Shown: one piece after another, positions 1 to 7,744 of the stretch
How positions within the stretch are numbered: position 1 is the stretch's first letter
Layout of the letters: each line of letters opens with the position of its first letter
Origin: Desulfovibrio sp. 86
Lineage (GTDB): Bacteria; Desulfobacterota; Desulfovibrionia; Desulfovibrionales; Desulfovibrionaceae
Direction: 5' to 3'
NCBI RefSeq assembly: GCF_902702915.1
Contig: NZ_LR738849.1
Coordinates: forward strand, 2,806,001-2,870,000
DNA length: 64,000 bases
The notes under the pieces: generated by a model
Told to the model about the DNA's origin: nothing
What the model saw: the letters and a program-made list of their open reading frames with translations, nothing else
The model's database searches: none
Position numbers and translations under genes: made by a program

Positions 1-1572
1 CAGCCGCCGCAGGGGCACAAGGGCCACTTGCGCCTTGTCCTGCCAGGTTCGCAGGGCGCGCAGGGTTTCTTCATACGGGTGACCGATGGCCACCGCGTAG
101 CCTCTGGCGCGGGCCTTTGCCGCCGCCTGATCCAGGGCGGACAGGATGGCGGGCGTCTGGCGGCGCGTATCAAGAAAAACGTCCCGCACGGCGCTTACCA
201 TGCCCAAGGCCCGCGTCTGCACACCCAACTGTGAATCCGGGGTGGTGAGGCTGTCCAGCACAAAAAAACCTCTGCCCTCAAGCCAGACGCACAGGTGGCG
301 GCAGGAGGCCGCGCTGCTTGTGAAGGCCGATCCCATATGGTTGTTCAGGCCCATGGCCGTGGGCAAGGCTGAAAGATTGTCCTTCAGGGTTGCCCTGATC
401 TGGCCGGGTTCCATATCCGTACGCAAGGCTCCCGGCCCGGGCTGCGGGCGTTTGCCGTCCGCTCTGGCCAGCGGCTCCATAGGCACATGGGCCATGACGT
501 CGAGCCGCCGCTGTGCGGCCACATCCGCCGTTACACGCGCGTGCGGCGCGTGCGGCCAAATGGCCAGGGTTACAGGATAGGGCAGGGCGGCCAGGGCTTC
601 CGCAGCGCTCAGGCTTTGGCCCATATCGTCAATAACCAGTGCAAGGGCGGGCCGGGGCAGAGGTGTTGCCAGGTCAGCCAGTTGCGCCTCGCGTCCAGGA
701 AAAAGAAAGCGGTGCGTGAGACGGCCATTATCAAATATGTCCAGGCTTCCCGCATCTGTCCAGGCGAGACGGATTGCGCCGTCAGCAAGGTCTGGGCCAG
801 AACGGTCTGGATCCGGTCGGTCTGGATCAGGCCAGTCAGCTCCTCTGTGGGCCAGGGCCGCGCCGCTTTTGGCGTTGAAAGCGTTTTCGCCATGCGGGCC
901 GCCGGGGGCGGCCTCTTGAGCCGCGAGCTTTTGTCTTTCCGCCCGAACAGTGGCGTCTGGCCGGGCCAGCTTGTCCAGCAACTCCAGGCCGAGGCGCAGC
1001 GGAGCGCACGGACCTGTCACTGTATAGACGCGAACCGCCGGAGCTTCCGGCCTGGCGGCAGCGGGAAACCCGGTTGCCTGCCCCGACGCGCCAGCGGGTG
1101 CGCCGGTGGGTGCGCCGGAGGAGGCGCTGCGTCGCGCGCTTCCTGTCATGCCCCTGAGGTCGGCAGTGCCGTCAGGGCCATCGCCAGAGCTGCCGCCATA
1201 TCCGCTGTCGGGGCCGCCCGCAACAAGGGGGGGCACAAGTTCCCGCCGCCAGCGGGCGGCAGGCAGCGTTCGCGGCAAAACCTCTTCCACCATCTTGTCC
1301 AGAGCGTCCAGTCTGGCCTGCGGATCGGCGGCATCACTGCCTGCTTGCGGCCTCTGGTCCGGGAGGCCAGCCACGGGGGCGCTGGCGGCATCCGTCACCG
1401 GCTGGTTTTCGGCAAAGGGGTCGGGCGCGCCACGGCCCACCCACAGGGCAAGGGCCAGACTGGCGGCCAGCCAGAGCCCTCCGGCAAGGGCCATGCGCAC
1501 AGACGCGGAAAGCCTCCCGCCCGACCACAAAGGGCCAGTCTGGAGGCTTTCCGTATTATTTTTATGCAGCAT
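1..1572 (-). CDS. Divergent polysaccharide deacetylase (YibQ-like), 3' end cut by window edge
   Basis: I translated the minus strand from an ATG at 1572 through the left edge with no stop, so the C-terminus is missing. Residues about 20-45 form one hydrophobic membrane anchor. Residues 45-260 are a low-complexity, Ala/Pro/Gly-rich linker. The catalytic-like domain starts near residue 300 with the motif LVIDDMG (Asp pair near residue 309), followed by MAHVPMEP, GLNNHMGSAFT and FVLDSLTT. These are hallmarks of the divergent polysaccharide deacetylase family, usually an anchored periplasmic envelope enzyme. It starts 23 bp after the ctpA stop and is probably co-transcribed with it. There is no strong Shine-Dalgarno before 1572; an in-frame ATG about 26 codons further in is an alternative start. 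The precise substrate is unknown. Confidence 0.85.
   Translation of the reverse strand, partial: MLHKNNTESLQTGPLWSGGRLSASVRMALAGGLWLAASLALALWVGRGAPDPFAENQPVTDAASAPVAGLPDQRPQAGSDAADPQARLDALDKMVEEVLPRTLPAARWRRELVPPLVAGGPDSGYGGSSGDGPDGTADLRGMTGSARRSASSGAPTGAPAGASGQATGFPAAARPEAPAVRVYTVTGPCAPLRLGLELLDKLARPDATVRAERQKLAAQEAAPGGPHGENAFNAKSGAALAHRGADWPDPDRPDPDRSGPDLADGAIRLAWTDAGSLDIFDNGRLTHRFLFPGREAQLADLATPLPRPALALVIDDMGQSLSAAEALAALPYPVTLAIWPHAPHARVTADVAAQRRLDVMAHVPMEPLARADGKRPQPGPGALRTDMEPGQIRATLKDNLSALPTAMGLNNHMGSAFTSSAASCRHLCVWLEGRGFFVLDSLTTPDSQLGVQTRALGMVSAVRDVFLDTRRQTPAILSALDQAAAKARARGYAVAIGHPYEETLRALRTWQDKAQVALVPLRRL
1507..1552. other. 11-bp perfect inverted repeat near the deacetylase start
   Basis: The arm ggaaagcctcc at 1507-1517 is exactly complementary to 1542-1552, with a 24-nt loop. 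It lies just inside the deacetylase reading frame if the ATG at 1572 is used, or in the ctpA-deacetylase spacer if the later ATG is used. No T-run follows on the minus strand, so it is not a classic terminator. A translational or mRNA-processing role is only a guess. Confidence 0.4.
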
Positions 1573-1595
1573 GTGCTGTCAGGCGACGCCCGGCG

Positions 1596-2951
1596 TCAAT
1601 CGGCCTTGATTTCACGCATCTTGGGCAGGCTTTTGACCATTTGCAGGCCCATGCGCAGCTGATTGTCACGCGCAAGCTGTTCCTGCGCGTCATTGGCCGG
1701 ATTTTTGCCCTTGGCCGCCTTCTTGTCCGGTTTGGTTTCAAGGTGGCGGTTCAGGTCCTGCTCGCGCAGCATCATGCGCGGGTTATCCTTGTCGTCGTTG
1801 CGGGGCGCTTCAAAGGGAATTTCCAGATCAGGCACGATGCCTTCGGCCTGAATGGAACTGCCGTTGGGCGTGTAGTAAAGGGCCACCGTGAGCTTGAGGC
1901 CGGAGCCGTCAGCCAGGGGAATGATGTTCTGCACAGAACCCTTGCCAAAGGAGCGTTCGCCCACGATGAGGGCGCGCTTCTGGTCACGCAGAGCGCCAGC
2001 CACAATTTCAGAGGCGGAGGCGGAACCCGCGTTGATGAGAACAACCATGGGCACGCGCACGTCGTCGCCCTGCTTTTTGGCCGTGTACACACGCTCAGTG
2101 TTCTCGCGGCGGCCCTTGATGGAAACGATGGTTCCCTTGTCAAGGAAGGCGTCAGACACGCTTACGGCCTGATCCAGCAGCCCGCCGGGGTTGTTGCGCA
2201 GGTCGAGCACGATGCCCTTGATGCCGCCAGTGGCCTTGCTTTCTTTTTCAGCGGCCTTGAGGGCCTCTTTCAGTTCGTCAGTGGTGCGCTCGGAGAAGCG
2301 CGTGAGCCGCAGCCAGTAGTAGCCGTCTTCCAGCTTTTTGGACTTGACGCTGATGAGGGGGATGGCGTCACGCGTGATCCGCACGGTTTGCGGATTTTTG
2401 GATTCGTGGTGCAGAATGACCAGCTCAACTTCCGAACCCTTGGGGCCACGGATGCGCGACACCACTTCCTGGAGGGACAGTTCCTGAGTCGGCTGGCCGT
2501 TGATGGACAGAATGATGTCGCCCGGTTGCAGGCCGGCACGGAAGGCCGGGGTGTCCTCAATGGGAGTCACCACGGTAATCTGGCCGTTTTCCTGTGATAT
2601 TTCTATGCCCACGCCAAAGAATTCGCCGGAGGTGGTCTCCTGCATTTCTTTGTATTCATCGGTGTTCATGAAGGTGGAGTGGGGGTCAAGCCCTTGCAGC
2701 ATACCCTTGACAGCACCGTTGATCAGGTCACCCTGCGACACATCGCGAACATAATAACGCTCCACCAGATCAAGAACCTGGCTGAAGCGCTTGAGGGCAT
2801 CGAATTTACTGGGAGCATCCTTGGTCTGCTCTTTGGCCGGCTCCTTGGCCGGTTCCTTGGCTTCGGCGCTGTGCGCCATGCCCTGGCACGCCAGAGCGAC
2901 ACCGAGGAACAGTGTAAAACTAAGTACAAATGAACGGAAAAGAAGACGCAT
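1596..2951 (-). CDS. ctpA: Carboxy-terminal processing protease, S41 family
   Basis: 451 residues. The chosen ATG at 2951 has a good ribosome site (ggagaa) 6 nt upstream and begins directly with a signal peptide (MRLLFRSFVLSFTLFLGVALA). After a Lys/Glu-rich linker come the CTP N-terminal helix region, a PDZ domain (GVGIEI to about LSINGQ), and the S41 peptidase domain. The catalytic Ser lies in GSASASE (near residue 310) and the Lys in SFGKGSVQ about 25 residues later. The enzyme is periplasmic and trims or degrades proteins from their C-termini. The C-terminal tail is Lys-rich and charged. It is followed at 23 bp by the deacetylase, a pairing commonly seen in Desulfovibrio-type genomes. Confidence 0.95.
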   Translation of the reverse strand: MRLLFRSFVLSFTLFLGVALACQGMAHSAEAKEPAKEPAKEQTKDAPSKFDALKRFSQVLDLVERYYVRDVSQGDLINGAVKGMLQGLDPHSTFMNTDEYKEMQETTSGEFFGVGIEISQENGQITVVTPIEDTPAFRAGLQPGDIILSINGQPTQELSLQEVVSRIRGPKGSEVELVILHHESKNPQTVRITRDAIPLISVKSKKLEDGYYWLRLTRFSERTTDELKEALKAAEKESKATGGIKGIVLDLRNNPGGLLDQAVSVSDAFLDKGTIVSIKGRRENTERVYTAKKQGDDVRVPMVVLINAGSASASEIVAGALRDQKRALIVGERSFGKGSVQNIIPLADGSGLKLTVALYYTPNGSSIQAEGIVPDLEIPFEAPRNDDKDNPRMMLREQDLNRHLETKPDKKAAKGKNPANDAQEQLARDNQLRMGLQMVKSLPKMREIKAD

Positions 2952-3192
2952 ATTGACGTTCTCCACACAGACTGAATGGACGTAAGGGGCACCGCAACAT
3001 GGCGGTCCACGGCGCTGAAAAATGGGCGCGCGCCCCGTGACGCCAGAGCAGGACACTTGTGCCCAAACCAGCGTGCATCAGTCCATACTGAACTTTTTTG
3101 ATGAAAAAGGCAAACCAAAAGGCTGGCATTACCGCATGGCTGGCCTGCCCGCGCCCGAACCGACAAGAGCGGAAGAACCTTGCGCGCAAATT

Positions 3193-3235
3193 GAAAGAGG
3201 GCCGCCGGCATCTGCCAGCAGCCCCCGCCCCCTTT
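3193..3235 (-). terminator. Probable rho-independent terminator downstream of rubrerythrin
   Basis: On the minus strand a long GC-rich hairpin (12 or more pairs including two G-T pairs, loop GA) is extended by an A3/T3 clamp and followed by CTCTTTCAATTT. It lies about 180 bp beyond the rubrerythrin stop and before ctpA, so it could end the rubrerythrin transcript. The remaining spacer 2952-3413 holds no gene I can support. Confidence 0.5.
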
Positions 3236-3413
3236 GAGACTCTTTAACACATCGGATTTACTCGTGGCGGTCAGCGGGCGCATGGCCCGGATTTTCGCCT
3301 GAAATCTTGTGTGGTTGCTCCCTCTCGGCCAAGCGCCGCTTACGTGGTTGGGCCCGCTTGGGCGCGCCCTTTGTCAGCGTATCGCTGCCTGGAGCAAATC
3401 CTGCTTGAACGTC

Positions 3414-3917
3414 TTACTTGCAGCACTCGCTGGCGTTGAAAAAGGCAGCCGTGCCAGCGCCGCACACGGGGCAGGCGTCACAGGGGCCTTCGTGGGTGTA
3501 GCCGCAGACCTTACAGATGTAGTAGTCGGTCGCGGGCAGACCAGCGGGGTTTTCAAGGGCCTTTTTGTACAGGGTGGCGTGCACTTCTTCGACAGTGTTC
3601 ACAAAGTCGAAATACTTGGCGATGGCGGTCTTGCCTTCTTCTTGCGCGTCCTTGATCATTTCGGGATACATCTTGGTGAATTCGTAGGTTTCACCTTCAA
3701 TGGCCGACTTGAGGTTGGCCACAGTGTCGCCGATTTTGCCCGCGTTGCGCAGATGCGCGTGGGCGTGGATGGTTTCGGCGGCGGCAGCGGCGCGGAACAG
3801 CTTGGCAACCTGGGGCATGCCTTCTTTGTCGGCAGCCTGGGCAAAGGCAAGATATTTACGGTTGGCCTGGGATTCACCGGCAAAAGCCGTCATGAGATTT
3901 TCCTGAGTCTTGCTCAT
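3414..3917 (-). CDS. rbr: Rubrerythrin
   Basis: 167 residues, cytoplasmic. An N-terminal ferritin-like diiron domain carries ligands at E15 (GESQANRKY), E48/H51 (AETIHAH), E74/E76 (IEGETYEF) and E110-E111/H113 (EEVHATLY). A C-terminal rubredoxin-like Fe(SCys)4 site uses C135, C138, C149 and C152 (CKVCG, CPVCG). The protein reduces hydrogen peroxide at the diiron centre with electrons from the rubredoxin domain, protecting anaerobes from oxidative stress. The start is set by AAGGAGTG 5 nt upstream of ATG 3917. It is monocistronic. The 5' spacer contains a short dyad (atcg-N4-cgat near 3960), but I cannot assign it to PerR or Fur with confidence. Confidence 0.96.
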   Translation of the reverse strand: MSKTQENLMTAFAGESQANRKYLAFAQAADKEGMPQVAKLFRAAAAAETIHAHAHLRNAGKIGDTVANLKSAIEGETYEFTKMYPEMIKDAQEEGKTAIAKYFDFVNTVEEVHATLYKKALENPAGLPATDYYICKVCGYTHEGPCDACPVCGAGTAAFFNASECCK

Positions 3918-4086
3918 TTTTCACTCCTTACAGTGTAAATGTATTGTTGTTTGGTTTTATCGAGAACGATTCCTGTTTAACCAATAGCCCTGTGCTTGTA
4001 AAGCTTTTTTGCAACAATTTTACGTGTACTGGCTGTAACTACTGATATCTATATAAAATAATTATTTATTAATGGCAATTTTACGT

Positions 4087-4210
4087 TAGGGCAGTTTACG
4101 AATGAAATGAGTTGCCTACTCTGTAAGGATTTTCCTGAAAATCCTTGCCACGAAACGCGGACAGGCAGGCTTTTGCCTGCCGTCGCAAGCATTTCAAGTG
4201 GTAAAAGCTC
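4087..4210. repeat. Dispersed repeat family A, copy A1
   Basis: About 124 bp, closely matching 39370-39496 and 32957-33081. It has three consecutive hairpins: an outer gagcag/ctgctc-type stem around GAATGAAATGAG (degenerate here), aaggatttt-cctg-aaaatcctt, and ggcaggc-tttt-gcctgcc. It ends in gcatttcaagtggtaaaagctc. It lies between the rubrerythrin promoter region and the cupin gene. The rest of 3918-4402 is AT-rich near 4050-4080 and holds no gene. Confidence 0.85.
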
Positions 4211-4402
4211 CAAGGGGGCTCTGGCCATTGTGGGCCCAGGCGCGCACTTGTCTGTCAAACCCTCACGCGTGCGGCCCTGCGGTGACGCGGCATTTGCTGC
4301 CGTGCGGCTGCCGCGCCAGCCGCCCTGCGGCAGACCTGCGTCGGGCACAGCCATGGCGTTGCCGCCGTTGCCTAAGCCTCCGGCTGCGGTTACACTGCCC
4401 GC

Positions 4403-5089
4403 ATGGACGCCCGTAATATTATTGAAAAGCTTGCTCTCGCCCCCCATCCAGAGGGGGGATATTACCGCCGTACCTATCAGTGCGGGCAGGTGCTGACGCC
4501 CAAGGGCATGCCCTGCGGGTTCGAGCAGCCCCGGCCCGTATCGACAGCCATACTTTTTCTGCTGCGGGCAGGGCAATACTCGCGCCTGCACCGCATACGC
4601 CAGGATGAGTTGTGGCATTTCCACCTTGGCGGGCCGTTGCGGCTGGTCTGGATAGACAAGGTGGGCCGCGCCCGCGAGGTCATTTTGGGGCCGGATATTT
4701 TTAACGGGCAGACCCTGCAGTTTGCCGTGCCCGGCGGCCAGTGGTTCGGGGCCACGCCAGCGCCCGGTTCCGGGTTTTCACTGGTGGGGTGTACGGTTGC
4801 TCCCGGCTTTGACTTCACCGATCTGCACCTGGCCCGGCGTCACGAACTGGAACGGCGCTTTCCTCTGGCGCTCGACTGTATTCGAGAATTCTGCCCGCCA
4901 GACGCCCCGACAAACACCCCGCCAGAGATTTTGTCAGAGATTTCGCCACACCCTTCAGCAAGCGCCTCGCAAAACACCCCGCCAGTCGCGCCCACACGCG
5001 CCCCGGCTCTGGACTTGCCGCAGCATGGGCACGATGACGCACGCAACCAGGAAGATGCGCCTTTGTGGCGCTGCAAGGGGCGGGCATGA
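4403..5089 (+). CDS. Cupin, DUF985 family
   Basis: 228 residues. Residues 1-155 match the DUF985 (Cupin_5) pattern: an N-terminal helix DARNIIEKLALAPHPEGGYYR, then cupin strands with ILFLL, SRLHRIRQDELWHFH (metal-type His/Glu cluster) and PGGQWFGATP, ending in a VAPGFDFTDL motif. The family is a small cupin of uncertain biochemical role. From about residue 160 the protein carries a Pro/Ala/Thr-rich, probably disordered tail of some 65 residues that is not typical of the family. The ATG has a weak ribosome site. It overlaps yigZ by ATGA, so the two are translationally coupled. Confidence 0.85.
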   Translation: MDARNIIEKLALAPHPEGGYYRRTYQCGQVLTPKGMPCGFEQPRPVSTAILFLLRAGQYSRLHRIRQDELWHFHLGGPLRLVWIDKVGRAREVILGPDIFNGQTLQFAVPGGQWFGATPAPGSGFSLVGCTVAPGFDFTDLHLARRHELERRFPLALDCIREFCPPDAPTNTPPEILSEISPHPSASASQNTPPVAPTRAPALDLPQHGHDDARNQEDAPLWRCKGRA

Positions 5090-5718
5090 GCCGTTACGCC
5101 GTTCCTGCCGCCAGCCCGGATCAGCCGCACTGCACGGAAATAGTCATCCGCCGCAGCCGCTTTCTCACCCTTTGCGCCCACACGCCAGGGCCGGTTGCCG
5201 CCCGCGCTTTTGTGGAAGAAATCCGCAGGCGTCACGCGGACGCCACCCATAATTGCTGGGCGTACGCGGCGGGAGCGCCGGGGCATACGGCCCAGATAGG
5301 CTCTTCCGACGATGGCGAACCCCACGGCACAGCCGGTCGGCCCATGTTGCAGGTAATGCTGCACAGCGGCGTGGGCGAGTTGTGCGTGGTGGTGAGCCGC
5401 TGGTTCGGCGGGGTCAAACTCGGCACTGGCGGCCTTGTGCGCGCCTATCAGGATAGCGTGCGCGAAAATCTGTCTTCCCTTCCTCTGGTGGAACGTGTGC
5501 CGAAGGCCCGCCTGGCCCTTACGGTGGAATACGCCCATGTGGACGCCCTGCGCCGTTTGCTGCCGACCTTTGAGGCGCAGACAGCTACCGAGGATTATGC
5601 GGCCCAGGCCCACTTGACGCTGCTGCTGCCTGAAGAGCATCTGGCGCAGTTCGAGCTTGCCCTGGCAGGACTGAGCAATGGTTCGGCCCTTTGCCAGCGC
5701 ATGGAAGAAGACGTCTGA
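5086..5718 (+). CDS. YigZ/IMPACT family protein
   Basis: 210 residues from the ATG at 5086, which overlaps the cupin stop (ATGA) and follows aaggggcgggc. A start 7 codons upstream is possible. The N-terminal UPF0029/Impact domain contains RRSRFLTL, THNCWAY and SSDDGEPHGTAGRPML, and then VVSRWFGGVKLGTGGLVRAY, the family signature. A C-terminal DUF1949-like alpha-beta domain follows. Members are found in all domains of life; in eukaryotes IMPACT regulates GCN2, but the bacterial role is not settled. Confidence 0.93.
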   Translation: MSRYAVPAASPDQPHCTEIVIRRSRFLTLCAHTPGPVAARAFVEEIRRRHADATHNCWAYAAGAPGHTAQIGSSDDGEPHGTAGRPMLQVMLHSGVGELCVVVSRWFGGVKLGTGGLVRAYQDSVRENLSSLPLVERVPKARLALTVEYAHVDALRRLLPTFEAQTATEDYAAQAHLTLLLPEEHLAQFELALAGLSNGSALCQRMEEDV

Positions 5719-6098
5719 GCCGCATTGGCGGCCCGGCCCGGCGATACTACGCTGTGGCAATGCGCTGCGGCAATGCGCGGAAATAATATGCCGCGCGTGG
5801 TTGGCATGGCGCATGAGGGCGAAGGCTGCCGCGTATCTTGCAAAACGGAACGCACTGTTTTTACAAGCAGACCAGTTTGTTGCTTTGTGATTGCCCCGGC
5901 GGCCGCGTTCAACGACGCCCGCCGTGAAGGTGCGCGTCGTTTCAGCCGTTGCCGCAGGATCTGCGACTATGTTTTAAGCCTTGCGACAAAGAAACTGCGC
6001 AAAAGAACCGGGATGCGTAGCGACACGGCCTTTTTCGCGCAATGGCAGTCGCCATGCAAAGGTCGCAGGTTTGCCACAATTGCATAACGTAAGCACTG

Positions 6099-6138
6099 CT
6101 AGAGCAGTTTACGAATGAAATGAGTTAAATGCTCTAGA
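6099..6138. repeat. Dispersed repeat family A, deletion derivative A2
   Basis: tagagcagtttacgaatg through to aaatgctctaga equals the left 26 bp of copy A4 joined to its right 10-12 bp. The joint falls at the shared motif gtt, so the interior hairpins are absent. The ends still pair (tagagca/tgctcta). Confidence 0.75.
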
Positions 6139-6180
6139 CAGTTGCGTGCAACTGCCGTGAAAGTCAGCATTGCTGCGTGG

Positions 6181-6240
6181 CTGCGCGCAACGAGCCGCAA
6201 CGCCCGGCGTTGTCGAGAACTGCGCGCAACGAGCCGCAAC
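6181..6240. repeat. 21-bp exact direct repeat
   Basis: The sequence ctgcgcgcaacgagccgcaa plus one further c occurs at 6181-6201 and again at 6220-6240, a 39-bp period. It sits in the spacer downstream of the RND adaptor. No function is evident. Confidence 0.8.
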
Positions 6241-6309
6241 CGCCAGCGCCGCAACGGGCCTGCCAGGGAGGGAGTCTGCCCGCAATGGCCGTCCGCGCAG
6301 TCGTCGCGT

Positions 6310-7476
6310 TTATTCCACCACTTTCACAGGCAGGCCAGGGGCAAGGCGCACCTGGCCGTCAATGACCACCAGCTCGCCTTCGCCCAATGTCCCTTCCACT
6401 ACGGTGATTCCTTTGTGCTCAAACAGGGCCTTCACTGTGCGGTAGGCGGCGCGGTTGTCCTTGTCCACTACATACACATAGGATTCATCCCGGCCGGACT
6501 GCACCGCGCGCGAGGGCACGGTGAGCACCTGTTCCCCCATGCCAAGGGGCAGTTCCACCTGCACGAACTGGCCTGGCCACAAGTGGCGGTCGGCGTTTTC
6601 AAAGGTGGCCCGCAGGCGGATGGTGCCGGTGCGCGTGTCCACGGTATTGTCGATGAGGGTCAGCAGCCCGTGTTCCGGCTGCGCGCCTGTGGGCGTGGCG
6701 GTCACGGGGACGCTTTCGGTGGCCATGCGGTCAAGTATGACGGGCAGATGGGCCTCCGGCACGGAAAAACCCACATAGATGGGCGAAAGGGTGTCGATGC
6801 TCACAATGGGCGTTGCGTCAGTGGACTTAATCATGTTGCCCTTGTCCACATTGAGCGCCCCAACCCGTCCGCTTATGGGGGCCACCACTGTGCAGTAGGC
6901 AAGGTCAAGGGCCGCGCTTTCCTCGGCAGCCTTGTCGGACTGTACCGTGGCGCGCAACGCTGCGGCCTGGGTGGCGGTTTGTTCGTAGGCTTCGCGGCTC
7001 ACATAGCCGCCGCCCACCAGCTTTCCGTAGCGCGCCATGTCATCCAGGGCCTTGTTGAGTTGGGCCTGCGATTTGGCCAGCATGCCGCGCTTTTCACGCA
7101 GGACAGCCTCGAAAGGGCGCGGGTCTATGGTGACAAGGGGTTGCCCTTCTTGCACGTCCTGCCCTTCGGTAAAGTGAACCTGCTGTATTTCGCCCGCCAC
7201 GCGCGGTCTGACGCCCACAGAGGCCGATGCCCGCACGTTGCCCACCACATGCAGCAGGCGCGGCACATCGGCACGGGCCACAGTGGCCGTGCGCACAGGA
7301 GCCGCAGGCGGGCCGGAAGTTTTCTGGCTATCGCCAAAGCAGCCGTTCAGGGCTGGAAGCAACGCAAGGCTCAGGGCCAGCAGCAGCGCCCGCGGGAAGG
7401 GGGCGCGCCGTAGCTGCCCCGTAAGGCTGGTACAGGAAAAAAATGGCGTCGGCGGGCGGTTGTCAAAGGGCGTCAT
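6310..7476 (-). CDS. RND efflux periplasmic adaptor, lipoprotein (MdtA/AcrA type)
   Basis: 388 residues from ATG 7476, which has aaggatat about 5 nt upstream. A lipoprotein signal runs to the lipobox LNGC. The domains are in the order of membrane fusion proteins: barrel-sandwich halves (RVAGEIQQVHFTEGQDVQEGQPL and CTVVAPISGRVGALNVDKGNMI) flanking an alpha-helical hairpin (LREKRGMLAKSQAQ to ESAALDLAY), then the beta-barrel and a membrane-proximal domain. It should link an inner-membrane RND pump to an outer-membrane channel. No pump or TolC gene is adjacent on either side, which is unusual. It is transcribed away from speA. Confidence 0.9.
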   Translation of the reverse strand: MTPFDNRPPTPFFSCTSLTGQLRRAPFPRALLLALSLALLPALNGCFGDSQKTSGPPAAPVRTATVARADVPRLLHVVGNVRASASVGVRPRVAGEIQQVHFTEGQDVQEGQPLVTIDPRPFEAVLREKRGMLAKSQAQLNKALDDMARYGKLVGGGYVSREAYEQTATQAAALRATVQSDKAAEESAALDLAYCTVVAPISGRVGALNVDKGNMIKSTDATPIVSIDTLSPIYVGFSVPEAHLPVILDRMATESVPVTATPTGAQPEHGLLTLIDNTVDTRTGTIRLRATFENADRHLWPGQFVQVELPLGMGEQVLTVPSRAVQSGRDESYVYVVDKDNRAAYRTVKALFEHKGITVVEGTLGEGELVVIDGQVRLAPGLPVKVVE

Positions 7477-7653
7477 GGATATATCCTTAAAAGAAGCATG
7501 GGCAAGCGAATATGCGGACAGCGCAACGCTGGGCGTCCACAGGCGGCCTGAACCAAAAGCGGGTATGACCATGCGGACAGGGTGAAGCAAGGGCCGTCCG
7601 GCGTCAAGCGAATAGAGGCCCGGGGGCGGCCTATTTGGGGCTGTTTGCCAACA

Positions 7654-7681
7654 TTGACTTTCACCCCCTTCCCGGCATAAT
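7654..7681 (+). promoter_or_regulatory. Candidate sigma-70 promoter of speA
   Basis: TTGACT at 7654-7659 and CATAAT at 7676-7681, with a 16-bp spacer, lie 63 bp before the speA start. It is the best promoter match in the intergenic region. Confidence 0.5.
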
Positions 7682-7744
7682 TACGCCTCTTTTTTTGCAG
7701 AAGGATTTTAACCCTCGCCCATAGGGCGATACAAGGAGTGCGAG

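Larger units (their letters stand above)
5719..6309. other. 590-bp spacer without a supported gene
   Basis: It lies between yigZ and the 3' end of the RND adaptor. The only long open frames have biased, family-less translations and no ribosome sites. It holds a short family A repeat derivative (6099-6138) and an exact 21-bp direct repeat (6181-6240). In most genomes an RND pump gene would follow the adaptor here, but none is visible. Confidence 0.6.

Noticed and set aside
487..1662. Long plus-strand open frame of 391 codons
   Set aside because: It is antisense to the deacetylase gene, whose minus-strand translation has clear family motifs. The plus translation is Arg/Gly-rich with no family resemblance.
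3940..3990. PerR/Fur box in front of rubrerythrin
   Set aside because: Only a short atcg-N4-cgat dyad is visible; it does not match either consensus well enough to claim.
5725..6087. 120-codon plus-strand open frame after yigZ
   Set aside because: No ribosome site and no recognisable domains; it lies in a repeat-bearing spacer.
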